Source: Achromobacter sp. UMC71
GTDB lineage: Bacteria > Pseudomonadota > Gammaproteobacteria > Burkholderiales > Burkholderiaceae_B
Assembly (NCBI RefSeq): GCF_014170305.1
Contig: NZ_LZZT01000040.1
Location: forward strand, 1 to 64,000
DNA length: 64,000 nucleotides
Direction: 5' to 3'
Positions 17,173 through 25,300 of the stretch are shown in pieces. Positions within the stretch are counted from its first letter, which is position 1; every line of letters starts with the position of its first letter. The position numbers were made by a program, and so were the translations under genes. The notes below the pieces were generated by a model. It did no database searches and had not been told where the DNA came from. It saw nothing but the letters and a program-made list of their open reading frames with translations.

Positions 17173-17530
17173 CGCAACTCCTTTATAGATGTCATTCCTG
17201 GACGCCAAAAATATGTCATTGGAACATCATCTTTTGTGGCATGGATAGTCACATATTTTAGACCAGCCTTGTCAGCCGCTGCTGCAATATCGCCTAGACA
17301 ATATCCACATACATCCTTTCCTTTGACAACAATTGTCATTTCGGCGCCCTGCGTCTTCCCGGCCCTATAAGCCTGCTCGATAACGCCAATCTCCGCATGA
17401 GCATTAGCCATATTGCCATTTGGAAAATCCTTACCTTTTTTGTATCTTTTCCAAAACTCTCTCTGCAATAAGAGTTGGGTCGCCAGACAACATCTCGTAC
17501 CCAGGCCTAGATGTCTGATTGGCACAAATA
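17169..17530 (-). pseudogene. Orphan CdiA toxin tip, cytidine-deaminase-like, frameshifted near its start
   Basis: The main frame encodes NMANAHAEIGVIEQAYRAGK and KGKDVCGYCLGDI: the HAE and CxxC zinc-site motifs of deaminase-fold toxins, closest to the BURPS668_1122-like toxin-deaminase family known from CdiA and Rhs tips. The C-terminus is complete. Upstream, a second frame reads RPGYEMLSGDPTLIAERVLE and KIQK before joining GKDFPNG, implying one extra A in the AAAAAA run near 17430. The cassette has no start codon of its own and begins where the REP pair at 17537 ends. It cannot be secreted alone; it would need fusion to a cdiA body. Confidence 0.7.
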
Positions 17531-17536
17531 AGGTGT

Positions 17537-17609
17537 AAATAAGGTGTCAGACTACGTTTTCCGAGGTACTCATCGGACTGAAAACGTAGTCTGACGGTAT
17601 CTTATTTTT
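17537..17609. repeat. REP pair (REPIN-like) between IS4 remnant and deaminase cassette
   Basis: Left arm AAATAAGGTGTCAGACTACG plus TTTT (17537-17560) and right arm AAAACGTAGTCTGACGG plus TATCTTATTTTT (17581-17609) face each other across a 20-bp spacer. A partial extra copy of the outer left arm (AAATAAGGTGT) precedes it at 17526-17536. Confidence 0.9.
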
Positions 17610-17619
17610 CAAGCACCGT

Positions 17620-18249
17620 GGCGCCGATGCACGGATGATTACGCAGCAGCCAGCTCAAGGCCTAAAGATCTGGGCGAGCACGAAATGATCCGAGCGCGTC
17701 CCGTGCAAGCGCCGCTCGTGCTGTATCGCAAGCCGCCCCAGCAACGCCAAGCCTTGACACAATTCAAGTGGAGAAAGCGCAGCAGCCACAGCGAGGTCTG
17801 CGCCCGGCGAGAAAGCGAGCCTTGGTTGCGGTGCGCATCGCCGTCGCTGGCTGATACCAACGCGCATGAGATTGTTGAGATTTACCGCAAGCGCATGAGC
17901 ATCAAATGCACCTTCCGCAGCTTGAAGTCCCATCAGTTCGGCTTCTCGTTCGAGGACAGCCAAAGCGCGGGCGCTGCACGTTTACAGATCCTGCTGTTGA
18001 TCCACGCGCTAGCGACATCTCTGCCGTGGCTGGTGGGTCAGTTGGCCGAGCGCGAGAAACTGAGGCCGGCCTATGAATCCAATAATCGTAAAGACCGGCC
18101 GACCATTTCGTTGCTTAAGCTAGGGGCCATGATCTATGCCGAGCGCGCGCTGACTTTGACTGAGGAGTCGGTGCTTGGCCTTTTGCAAAGAACGCTAAAA
18201 CCCTTAGAACCCATGGGAGGATTGTGATGAATTCGTGGGGAAACCTCAG
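17620..18249 (+). mobile_element. IS4-family transposase remnant (C-terminal part)
   Basis: An open frame (17685-18227) carries the C-terminal DDE region of an IS4-type transposase: LADTNAHEIVEIYRKRMSIK, FRSLKSHQFGFSFEDSQSAG, ILLLIHALATSLPWLVGQLA. The IS4 YREK signature is damaged: the glutamate in the YxxRxxIE segment is lysine here. The N-terminal two thirds, including the first catalytic aspartates, and the left inverted repeat are absent, so it is inactive. After the stop, the flank ends in GTGGGGAAACCTCAG, which abuts a REP arm. Copies of the same 3' end recur at 16593, 20533 and 21997. Confidence 0.8.
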
Positions 18250-18308
18250 TGTCTGACTACGTCTTCAAAGCGACCTCTTCAGGCCAAAAACGTAGTCTGA
18301 CACCTTTT
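18250..18308. repeat. REP pair directly abutting the IS4 remnant
   Basis: Left arm TGTCTGACTACGTCTTC, missing its outer AAATAAGG, starts where the IS4 flank ends. After the spacer AAAGCGACCTCTTCAGGCC comes the right arm AAAAACGTAGTCTGACACC plus TTTT (18286-18308). Confidence 0.88.
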
Positions 18309-18312
18309 TCCA

Positions 18313-18686
18313 TCAGGGGTCTTCACTCAGAATGATGTCCCGCTCTCGCTCAAAGATGGGATAAATAGTCGGATCGTGGTCGTAAAACGCTTCATAAAAG
18401 CCGGATGCCTGCCAAGCAGCCGGCGAAACCCCGCTGAAATCTCATTCTTCCACTCGCGCCAATTAGATGGAATCATGTCGCTAACAACTTCAAAACACTC
18501 GGCCTGATGGCTCCCCATCTGCGGCCATTCCCCTTCGGGGTGGCGGTTGATTATTCCGTAGTTGCGCCGCCCACTTTGATCAACAAATATCGACATAACA
18601 TGATAGGTATGTCCAAGCGATAACCAAGATGAGAATTCAACCTCTCTTCCATCTGCGTCCAGCAACCGAATGCATCTTACTTTCAT
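18313..18686 (-). pseudogene. Lone immunity-like gene with a C-terminal frameshift
   Basis: The intact part (MKVRCIRLLDADGREVEFSS, SLGHTYHVMSIFVDQSGRRN, SDMIPSNWREWKNEIS) looks like a small soluble immunity protein. After residue ~90 the open frame becomes arginine-rich, while the next frame gives a natural ending (AAWQASGFYEAFYDHDPTIY then PIFERERDIILSEDP) with a stop at 18313. A one-base change near 18430-18440 explains this. Only a few possible toxin codons (FLSGVSKP, overlapping the start) remain upstream before a repeat cluster, so the partner toxin is lost. Confidence 0.6.
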
Positions 18687-18706
18687 GGCTTTGACACCCC
18701 AGACAG

Positions 18707-18869
18707 AAATAAGGTGTCAGAAATAAGGTGTCAGACTACGTTTTCAAAGCGACATCTTCAGGCCAAAAACGTAGTCTGATACCTTATTTTCTTCAGGCCG
18801 AAAACGTAATCTGACACCTTGTTTTCCAGGCTACCCTTCGACCGAAAACGTAGTCTAGTACCTTGTTTT
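18707..18869. repeat. Cluster of five REP arms
   Basis: In order: a partial left arm AAATAAGGTGTCAG (18707-18720), a full left arm (18721-18744), then three right arms in tandem (18765-18790, 18801-18825, 18845-18869), the last two diverged. Spacers carry the CTTCAGGCC motif. This is the densest copy of the repeat and sits between two immunity genes. Confidence 0.88.
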
Positions 18870-19303
18870 CAAAATTGGCCACACTTAGACCCAGGGTACG
18901 CCATAATAATTTGAAATGTTTTCAAACCGTTATATTCCGGGAGAATAAAATCATATTGTTCACGCCCTCTACAGTAGAGAATAGTATTAGCCTCCTTCAC
19001 TCTCAGAGCCCCTGCATCCTCGAAGAATTTTTTATTCACCTCTTTTGTCGTGAACTTCCAACTTGAAGAGGAAAACTCCACGATTATCAAACCAGATCCG
19101 GGCTTCAAATTCTTATATTCATAGACAGGTTCACCATTTACTTCCTTTATTTTTTCATTCAATCCAAGCATTTTTTCATAAACCACTCCCACATCATTGG
19201 GCGACCTAATAATTACGAAAATCATTAGGAGAATCCAGACGGGAATAACCAATAAAGCCCATTTTCTAGCCGGAGCGCGCACAAGAATCTCCAGATTTAC
19301 CAC
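18869..19303 (-). CDS. Membrane-anchored candidate immunity protein
   Basis: This 144-residue protein has one N-terminal membrane helix (WALLVIPVWILLMIFVIIRS, about residues 15-34) followed by a ~110-residue soluble domain ending FQIIMAYPGSKCGQF. The start is a GTG that overlaps the stop of the upstream toxin frame (TAGTG). It is very AT-rich compared with the chromosomal backbone. Inner-membrane immunity proteins usually protect against toxins acting at the membrane or entering through it. No family is recognised; the role is inferred from position. Confidence 0.6.
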   Translation of the reverse strand: MVNLEILVRAPARKWALLVIPVWILLMIFVIIRSPNDVGVVYEKMLGLNEKIKEVNGEPVYEYKNLKPGSGLIIVEFSSSSWKFTTKEVNKKFFEDAGALRVKEANTILYCRGREQYDFILPEYNGLKTFQIIMAYPGSKCGQF

Positions 19304-19664
19304 TATCGAAAGAATGGAATTTTATACCCTGTATCTGCTCCCCAACCAGTTCCAGCGCTTATGCCGGGAGTTCCGACTCCTACTTCTAGGGATGTCTCGC
19401 CACCCATTGCATGATTCACGCCTACGCATAGCCAACCACAATAGGAACCCTGCACGCCCCCCCCTGCAGGAATGCATCTATCCTGGCGGCACGCTGCTTG
19501 GCATCGCGAACATCATTCGCCAACAGTGATCCGAAATTTAGACTCGTGTTGGCGCCGACTGGAACAGTTCCCCCCATTCCGGAATAAACCCCCCCGTCAT
19601 ATAGGTTAATAGTCACCACCCCACTCGCCCCGAAGGCCGAGATTTGAAAAGTCACGTAGTCAGG
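19303..19664 (-). pseudogene. Orphan CDI toxin tip interrupted in a run of eight G
   Basis: The first frame reads DRPDYVTFQISAFGASGVVT, then LYDGGVYSGMGGTVPVGANT and DAKQRAARIDAFLQGG. Past the GGGGGGGG tract near 19460 it leaves the natural path; shifting one base restores a plausible end (GSYCGWLCVGVNHAMGGETS, then LEVGVGTPGISAGTGWGADT, stopping at 19303). The restored product is a glycine-rich beta-type tip of a kind seen at CDI and Rhs C-termini, without a function I can name. It has no start codon; its upstream boundary is the REP arm at 19674. Confidence 0.6.
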
Positions 19665-19673
19665 ACGATCATT

Positions 19674-19698
19674 AAATAAGGTGTCAGACTACGTTTTT
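19674..19698 (-). repeat. REP arm at the 3' end of the RAYT gene
   Basis: AAATAAGGTGTCAGACTACG plus TTTTT overlaps the last codons of the RAYT gene. With the opposite arm at 20504-20528 it frames the RAYT gene as an 855-bp unit with inverted ends. Confidence 0.92.
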
Positions 19699-20381
19699 CG
19701 AGGCCGCCCACGGGCCTTGGGCACGATTTGACGCCCTAGAGATAGCTCGAGCGCCGCACTATATTCAGCGTCCGCAGTAGGATGCCCTTCTCTACTCGCC
19801 CGACGCATCAGTGCCAACTCATCGGCAGACTCCACGCTCTGCACGTAATCACGGTAAGCCTTGCGTCGTTCTGACTCGCTATGGGCCAACCCCAAATAGA
19901 CTGAATGCATGTCTAACTCGCGACTGCCGCATGATCCCATCCTTGCCCTATAACTGGACCACTGATAATCTTCGCAACGCGCGACCATGCCCGCCCTGAC
20001 AGGGTTGAGTTCTATATATCGCATACATGCCAACAAATAGGTTTCTGTCTGCACCAGGCTCGATTTATATCGAGACTCCCACAGCGAGCCTGAGCGAGCC
20101 GACCTGCCATTGAAGCGCCGAGTCGCACGCCGGGCTACTTCTTTCATTAGCCGTGCTACCCCACTCGCGTCGTCGCCCGGCGTAAGCAGAAGATGCACGT
20201 GATTCGTCATCAGACAGTAGGCGTGCACTTGCACGCCTAGCTCCATTTTCTTCTCGTAGATATCAGACAGGTACGCGTCGTAGTCATCGTCCGACGCGAA
20301 TACAGCCTGACGACTGTGACCTCGTTGCACCACATGATGTGGGCAGTGGGGAACTATCAATCTAGGAAGCCTAGGGGCCAT
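19689..20381 (-). CDS. REP-associated tyrosine transposase (RAYT, IS200/IS605-like TnpA_REP)
   Basis: This 230-residue Y1 transposase is apparently intact. The start is set at MAPRLPRLIVPHCPHHVVQR, a standard RAYT opening. The HUH metal site reads CLMTNHVHLLLTPGD, and the catalytic tyrosine region is SSLVQTETYLLACMRYIELN followed by PVRAGM. RAYTs cut single-stranded DNA at REP hairpins preceded by a GTAG-type tetranucleotide; the flanking arms here contain GTAG in GTAGTCTGACACC. The gene sits inside the CDI cassette array, bracketed by two arms. A long frame extends to 20432 without a better start. Confidence 0.92.
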   Translation of the reverse strand: MAPRLPRLIVPHCPHHVVQRGHSRQAVFASDDDYDAYLSDIYEKKMELGVQVHAYCLMTNHVHLLLTPGDDASGVARLMKEVARRATRRFNGRSARSGSLWESRYKSSLVQTETYLLACMRYIELNPVRAGMVARCEDYQWSSYRARMGSCGSRELDMHSVYLGLAHSESERRKAYRDYVQSVESADELALMRRASREGHPTADAEYSAALELSLGRQIVPKARGRPRKT

Positions 20382-20503
20382 GGCACGCGGTTGTCCAAGA
20401 ACATAACCGTGGCAGCCTAGCACTTGTCTCAAAAGGTGAAGAATGAAGGTGGACCAATACGTCCTACCGCGCTGCGCTGGTCAACTCAGGCTACGCCTCG
20501 GCC

Positions 20504-20528
20504 AAAAACGTAGTCTGACACCTTATTT
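20504..20528 (+). repeat. REP arm upstream of the RAYT gene
   Basis: AAAAACGTAGTCTGACACC plus TTATTT, inverted relative to the arm at 19674-19698. The pair encloses the RAYT gene and its ~120-bp upstream region. Confidence 0.92.
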
Positions 20529-20532
20529 CTGA

Positions 20533-20662
20533 TGCCGAGCGCGTGCTGACTTTGACTGAGGAGTCGGTGCTTGGCCTTTTGCAAAGAACGCAAAAGCCCT
20601 TTGAACCCAACGGAGGATTGTGATGAATTCGTGGGGAAACCTCAGAGTCTGACACCTTATTT
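20533..20662 (+). mobile_element. IS4-family 3' end fragment fused to a REP half-arm
   Basis: About 110 bp nearly identical to the end of the IS4 remnant at 18139-18249 (encoding ERVLTLTEESVLGLLQRTQK), again ending GTGGGGAAACCTCAG. The flank is joined to AGTCTGACACCTTATTT (20646-20662), the inner half of a right arm. Confidence 0.82.
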
Positions 20663-20672
20663 CGCTTTATTT

Positions 20673-20939
20673 TTAATTTGGTATCTCTCGCACGTACGAA
20701 TTAAACACCCCTCCCCCCTCATCAATATGCAGCCGTTTACATACTGGACATATATAAACAACAATTGAACCATCGTTTATCAGAGTATAAAACTCTTCCT
20801 CTGACAGCCATTTTCTTGCCAAAACATCTCCAACCTCGTATATTTTTTTCTCTGAAACCAGATTCCATTCGCACCCACCATCATCCTGGGACAAATTAAT
20901 AACATAGCCACACACACATCCGAATTTTGGCATCATCAA
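20673..20939 (-). CDS. Candidate immunity protein with two zinc-ribbon-like Cys pairs
   Basis: This ~88-residue protein has CVCGY near the N-terminus and CPVC near residue 65, a likely zinc ribbon. Three consecutive ATGs (20939, 20936, 20933) are possible starts; the paralog at 22121-22354 begins at the third equivalent. The two proteins share MPK, CxCGY, the CPVCxR segment and a similar ending, so they are divergent alleles of one immunity family. It follows a toxin tip whose stop lies 8 bp upstream, supporting the pairing. It is AT-rich. Confidence 0.68.
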   Translation of the reverse strand: MMMPKFGCVCGYVINLSQDDGGCEWNLVSEKKIYEVGDVLARKWLSEEEFYTLINDGSIVVYICPVCKRLHIDEGGGVFNSYVREIPN

Positions 20940-20947
20940 CCTCCATA

Positions 20948-21265
20948 TTAGTTTCTATCAGATCTCACTATACTTCCATCGCTTTTCTGGAAGATTATCG
21001 TATCTATCCGCTGAGCGTTTGGTTTACCCCGAACTCTGGCTACAACAGTACGCATATCCTCGCTCGAAATATCCACTTGAACCATGACGCCATTAGCCTG
21101 GCTTGCCTTCTTTTCAATGCCTGTTGGTAGCTTTGCCAAATTTAAACCTACCGGCGAATAGACGTCGTTCATGCCTAGTCCTTCCACCTTTAGATCGGCC
21201 GTCCTAGTATCTTTTATGCCCAACGAAGATTTGGTGACTTGAAAGGTGACATCAAAACCAAGTTG
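20948..21265 (-). CDS. Orphan CdiA toxin tip, 5'-truncated, same family as the tip at 22357
   Basis: The frame is open from the REP pair at 21266 to the stop and has no natural start; it reads FDVTFQVTKSSLGIKDTRTA, DLKVEGLGMNDVYSP, KKASQANGVMVQVDISSEDM and VARVRGKPNAQRIDTIIFQK. These align with the end of the large orphan CdiA (SDLLVNGVPYDVYTP, SQAIGIVLDLT, QRVRGAGATNISDIVIIGK). The pattern (Asp, then D-V-Y, with a conserved Lys after) suggests a PD-(D/E)XK-like nuclease of the CdiA tRNase type. The REP boundary removes the first helix of the domain. The immunity gene follows immediately. Confidence 0.65.
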   Translation of the reverse strand, partial: QLGFDVTFQVTKSSLGIKDTRTADLKVEGLGMNDVYSPVGLNLAKLPTGIEKKASQANGVMVQVDISSEDMRTVVARVRGKPNAQRIDTIIFQKSDGSIVRSDRN

Positions 21266-21336
21266 AAAAATAAGGCGTCAGACTACGTTTTCAAAGCGAC
21301 CTCTTCAGGCCGAAAACGTAGTCTGACACCTTATCT
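21266..21336. repeat. Full REP pair, best-preserved copy
   Basis: Left arm AATAAGGCGTCAGACTACG plus TTTT (21266-21291), spacer CAAAGCGACCTCTTCAGGCC (about 21 bp), right arm AAAACGTAGTCTGACACC plus TTATCTT (21313-21336). It separates the truncated toxin tip from the duplicated cdiA segment. Confidence 0.95.
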
Positions 21337-21996
21337 TCGTCTGGCCCGTCAGCGCCTTTTGGCCCGCCTCGTCCCGAATGACGAGGGTGCCGCCGCTGAT
21401 AGCGCTTTTCGTGGTGGAACTGGCTTCGCCATTGGCCCCCATCGCAATGGGTACATTGGCGCTCACGCCGTCAAAGCTGGGCAACATGGAGCCCGGCGTG
21501 GCCTTGCTACCGCCAGCGACGTTGCCCTGGCTGTCGGTACCGATGGCGCTGTTGCCACTGCCGGTACCCTTGCCGTTGCCCCCGGCCCCGCCAACGTTCA
21601 AGCCACCACCCAGCTGGACAGACTGCCCGTCATAACTGGCCCGGTTCTCGATGTCCCGGCTGGTCAGGGTTCCGGGGACCAGCACGTTCTTGCCATCGGC
21701 CACAGCCTTGTCGCTGCTGGCGATGACGCCGCCAATCAACCCCGTGTTCTTGCCTACGTTCAACTGGAAGCCGCCATCGCCGGCCCACATACCCGTCTGC
21801 TCGGTCACGCTGGCGTATTGGCTGTTGATCTTGGTCTGGCCATAGTTTCCGCTGACGCTGCTTGCCCCGTAGCAAAGCGGTGGAATGCACAGGCTGACCC
21901 GCACGCCGCCGCTGCGGTCGCGCGCCGCATAGTTGCTGATGTCTTGCAGGCTTTCGATGATGAGGTTGCCGCCGACGGTGGCAACGATTTGCGCCG
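21337..21996 (-). repeat. 660-bp duplicate of an internal segment of the orphan cdiA
   Basis: This segment is nearly identical to about 23877-24540 and stays open in the cdiA frame (NYGQTKINSQYASVTEQTGM, VGKNTGLIGGVIASSDKAVA, NVGGAGGNGKGTGSGNSAIG). Scattered differences include V-to-P and T-to-S changes. One end joins the REP pair at 21336, the other the IS4 3' flank at 21997. It is a gene fragment without start or function of its own and a substrate for homologous recombination with the orphan cdiA. Confidence 0.88.
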
Positions 21997-22059
21997 TGGG
22001 GAAACCTCAGTATCAGACTACATTTTCAAGGCGGGAAACGTCGTCTGAAATCTTATTTT
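21997..22059. repeat. IS4 end joined to a degenerate REP pair
   Basis: TGGGGAAACCTCAG (21997-22010) is followed by TATCAGACTACATTTTC and, after a shortened spacer, GGGAAACGTCGTCTGAAATC plus TTATTTTA. The REP pair is recognisable but worn. Bases 22060-22120 beyond it are AT-rich without content I can name. Confidence 0.75.
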
Positions 22060-22120
22060 ATTTATTTAGTATTAAATAATTTTCTTGAAGATATTTGAAA
22101 AATCCTCATGGCCTGACATT

Positions 22121-22354
22121 TTATTTATCTAATTTATAAACTAAAGCACCTCCATCAAATCCATCCCAAAATATCGATATCCGGTCACAAACTGGACATT
22201 TCAACATTATTTTCATTTTCTTGTAAATTTCTTCTGCATCGACACACCCAGAAAAATGATCATAGGCCTCATCAGAAATAACCAGCCATTGATCGCGGCT
22301 TGGAATTTCCCCCAATCGAAAGCAATAGCCACATTCACACATTCTTTTCGGCAT
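22121..22354 (-). CDS. Candidate immunity protein of the orphan cdiA, zinc-ribbon-like
   Basis: This 77-residue protein (MPKRMCECGYCFRLGEIPSR, then LKCPVCDRISIFWDGFDGG) is a paralog of the protein at 20673-20939, sharing the CxCGY and CPVC pairs. It starts 2 bp after the stop of the orphan cdiA, the normal place of an immunity gene. It is short and AT-rich. The pairing with a tRNase-like toxin is inferred from position; both homologous immunity proteins follow homologous toxin tips, which strengthens it. Confidence 0.72.
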   Translation of the reverse strand: MPKRMCECGYCFRLGEIPSRDQWLVISDEAYDHFSGCVDAEEIYKKMKIMLKCPVCDRISIFWDGFDGGALVYKLDK

Positions 22355-22356
22355 AA

Positions 22357-25300
22357 CTATTTTCCAATAATTACTATGTCAGAAATATTCGTTGCCCCTG
22401 CACCCCTAACACGCTGCAAAATATTATTTAACTGCTCTGGCGTCGCAGACGAGCGGGTCAAATCCAGAACGATACCTATAGCTTGCGAATTCTTATTAGC
22501 AACAGCAGAGACAATACGATTCGGATTTCCGGTAGTTGGAGTGTACACATCATAAGGTACGCCATTCACGAGCAAATCCGAAGTGCCCCCACCTGCCCTC
22601 GTACCGGTTGGCGCGCGAAGCAAGACGTCGTTGCCGAGATCCGCCATATGTTGTGCCGCAGCACGCTCACTCGCTGAAAACTGCCCTGGGCCAATTGTGA
22701 GTCTTCCTCCATTTTTTGCAGTCTCATTTAATATCAGCCCAGGCCCTTGAGGGGCAGGCATCGGAGTCTCACTCCCCCCAGTATGCGTACCGTCATCCGG
22801 TTTCGACGGCGGCGTCCCGCCGGGCGGAATCAGATCGCCAGGAACAGTCGGAATGCTTAGATCGACGCCTCCCCCTGGCGTACCCGGCGTCGAAGGCACA
22901 GAGCCCCCATGCTCCTTGCCATCATCGACCGGCAACGGCGGCGGAGATGTCTCGCGCCCGAGAACACCATCAAGTTCGCTGAACAGAGAGTCGCCAAGCG
23001 CCGCCCCAATTCCGGTTAAGGCCGCGCTCAATACATAGACAGCCCCATCCTTCATCTTTACGCCGAGGACGGCAACTTCACCTGACACTTGCGCAACCAC
23101 GCGCTGACAAGTTGGGGTCGTGGCACATTTAATTGAAGCTGCCTCCACGCCCAATATGACGACCGGGGCCCAGTTGTTCTCCGTTTCGAATATCGCTGCG
23201 TTGCTCGCCGCGGCGGGGTCCAGCCCTGCACTCGCCGCAATACCAGCCATAAGGCTCGACACGAGATTGCGGCGCGCCTCAACTTCACTAGGGGTTGCTC
23301 CGTTGGACGGCCCCATCAGTGCATTGACAATGCTGCCGGCCCCTGCTCCAAGCGCCCCTGCTCCACAACTGGCGCCTTGACCAGCAGCACCGGCGCATCC
23401 AACGATCGCGTGCAGCGCAGCACGGGCCGGCTCAGTACCAGGCCCATCTCCTAGCGACGCGATAATCTTCTTAACGCCCGCAGCCCCCAATCCCTGCAGA
23501 TAGTTGACTGCAGCCGCCTGAACAAACTCGGCTCCCGAGCCTGTGACATTGCCGCCGGCCGCCGCAACCAGCGCCGTCATGATCTGCCGATAAGCGCCAT
23601 TCGGTGCCCATAGTCGCGCATCTTCAAGCTGCGACATCAGTTCGAATGCTCGAGCGTTATCGGTAGCCCCACCCTTCTTAAGCTCGTTGGTCAGTTCTTG
23701 TTCAAGCGCCTGTCGCTCCGCCGCCCGATTCGCCAGAAACGTCCCCGTCTCCTGCGCCAAGGTCTTGGTCACCTCAAACCCCGCCCGGACCTCCTTCTCA
23801 TCAAAGATCCGATCCAGCGCGTTCAACGTGTCCTTGGTATCCCGGTTCAACGCGGCAATCGCTTCCGCCGCGGTCTGGCCCGTCAGCGCCTTTTGGCCCG
23901 CCTCGTCCCGAATGACGATGGTGCCGCCGCTGATGGCGCTTTTCGTGGTGGAACTGGCTTCGCCATTGGCCCCCATCGCAATGGGTACATTGGCGCTCAC
24001 GCCGTCAAAGCTGGGCAACGTGGAGCCCGGCGTGGCCTTGCTGCCGCCAGCGACGTTGCCCTGGCTGTCGGTACCGATGGCGCTGTTGCCACTGCCGGTA
24101 CCCTTGCCGTTGCCCCCGGCCCCGCCAACGTTCAAGCCGCCACCGAGCTGAACAGACTGCCCGTCATAAGTGGCGCGGTTCTCGATGTCCCGGCTGGTGA
24201 GCGTTCCGGTGACCAGCACGTTCTTGCCATCGGCCACAGCCTTGTCGCTGCTGGCGATGACGCCGCCAATCAACCCCGTGTTCTTGCCTACGTTCAACTG
24301 GAAGCCGCCATCGCCGGCCCACATACCCGTCTGCTCGGTCACGCTGGCGTATTGGCTGTTGATCTTGGTCTGGCCATAGTTTCCGCTGACGCTGCTTGCC
24401 CCGTAGCAAAGCGGTGGAATGCACAGGCTGACCTGCACGCCGCCGCTGCGGTCGCGCGCCGCATAGTTGCTGATGTCTTGCAGGCTTTCGATGATGAGAT
24501 TGCCGCCGACGGTGGCAACGATTTGCGCCGCGCTGGCCTGCGCGCCGCGCAGCACGGTATCGCCACCCGAACTGAGGGTGAGCTTGTCCCCCGCCACCAC
24601 ATGGGTGTTGTTCCAGGTGCTGTCCTGGCCGTTGCTCTTGCTGGTGCTGCCGCCAGCGCCGACGTTGATGGCAAAGCCATTCTGACTGCCGCCCACCGCA
24701 AAGCCCACGCCAATGCTGGCGTTGCTGCTCTTGCCGTCGCTCTTCTGGCTGGAGGTGTTTTGCTGCGCGGTGAGCAGGATGTCGCCCTCTGCATTCAGCA
24801 GCACATTGCGACCCGCAGTCAGGTTCGAGCCCGACACCGTGATGTTGGACTGAGCGCCCTTCCCCGTGGCGATGATGGCCAGGTCCCGGCCTGCCGAGAT
24901 GGCCGAACCGCTGGCGGTGCTGCTATGTCCGCTGCGGGTCTGGCTGGAGCTGCTGGCGCCCACGTCGACGTTGACGCTGATGCCTCCCATCTGCGCGGGA
25001 TTCTTCGCCACCGAGTCGTAGAGGTTCTTGGCAGCCAGGCCAGCGGCGACCGCCGCGACCGCCTGGATTCTGCCGTTGTTGGTGTCCTGTGCCGCATTGC
25101 GCATGCGGTCGATGGTCTCCACCGCCTTGATGACCGGGCTGTTGACGCTGGTCGTGACCGCGATCTGGCTGCTCTGCTGGAAGTCCCGGAAGGCCGAGGT
25201 GTCGAAGCTGCCGTCGATGGTGACCGCCTGACCGCCCAACAGCACATCGCGGCCGGCACGGATGTCGCTGCCGCGAATCAGCAGGTCTTCCTTGGCGATG

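Noticed and set aside
17685-18227. The IS4 open frame as a functional transposase
   Set aside because: The N-terminal catalytic part and one IS end are missing, and the YREK glutamate is replaced by lysine.
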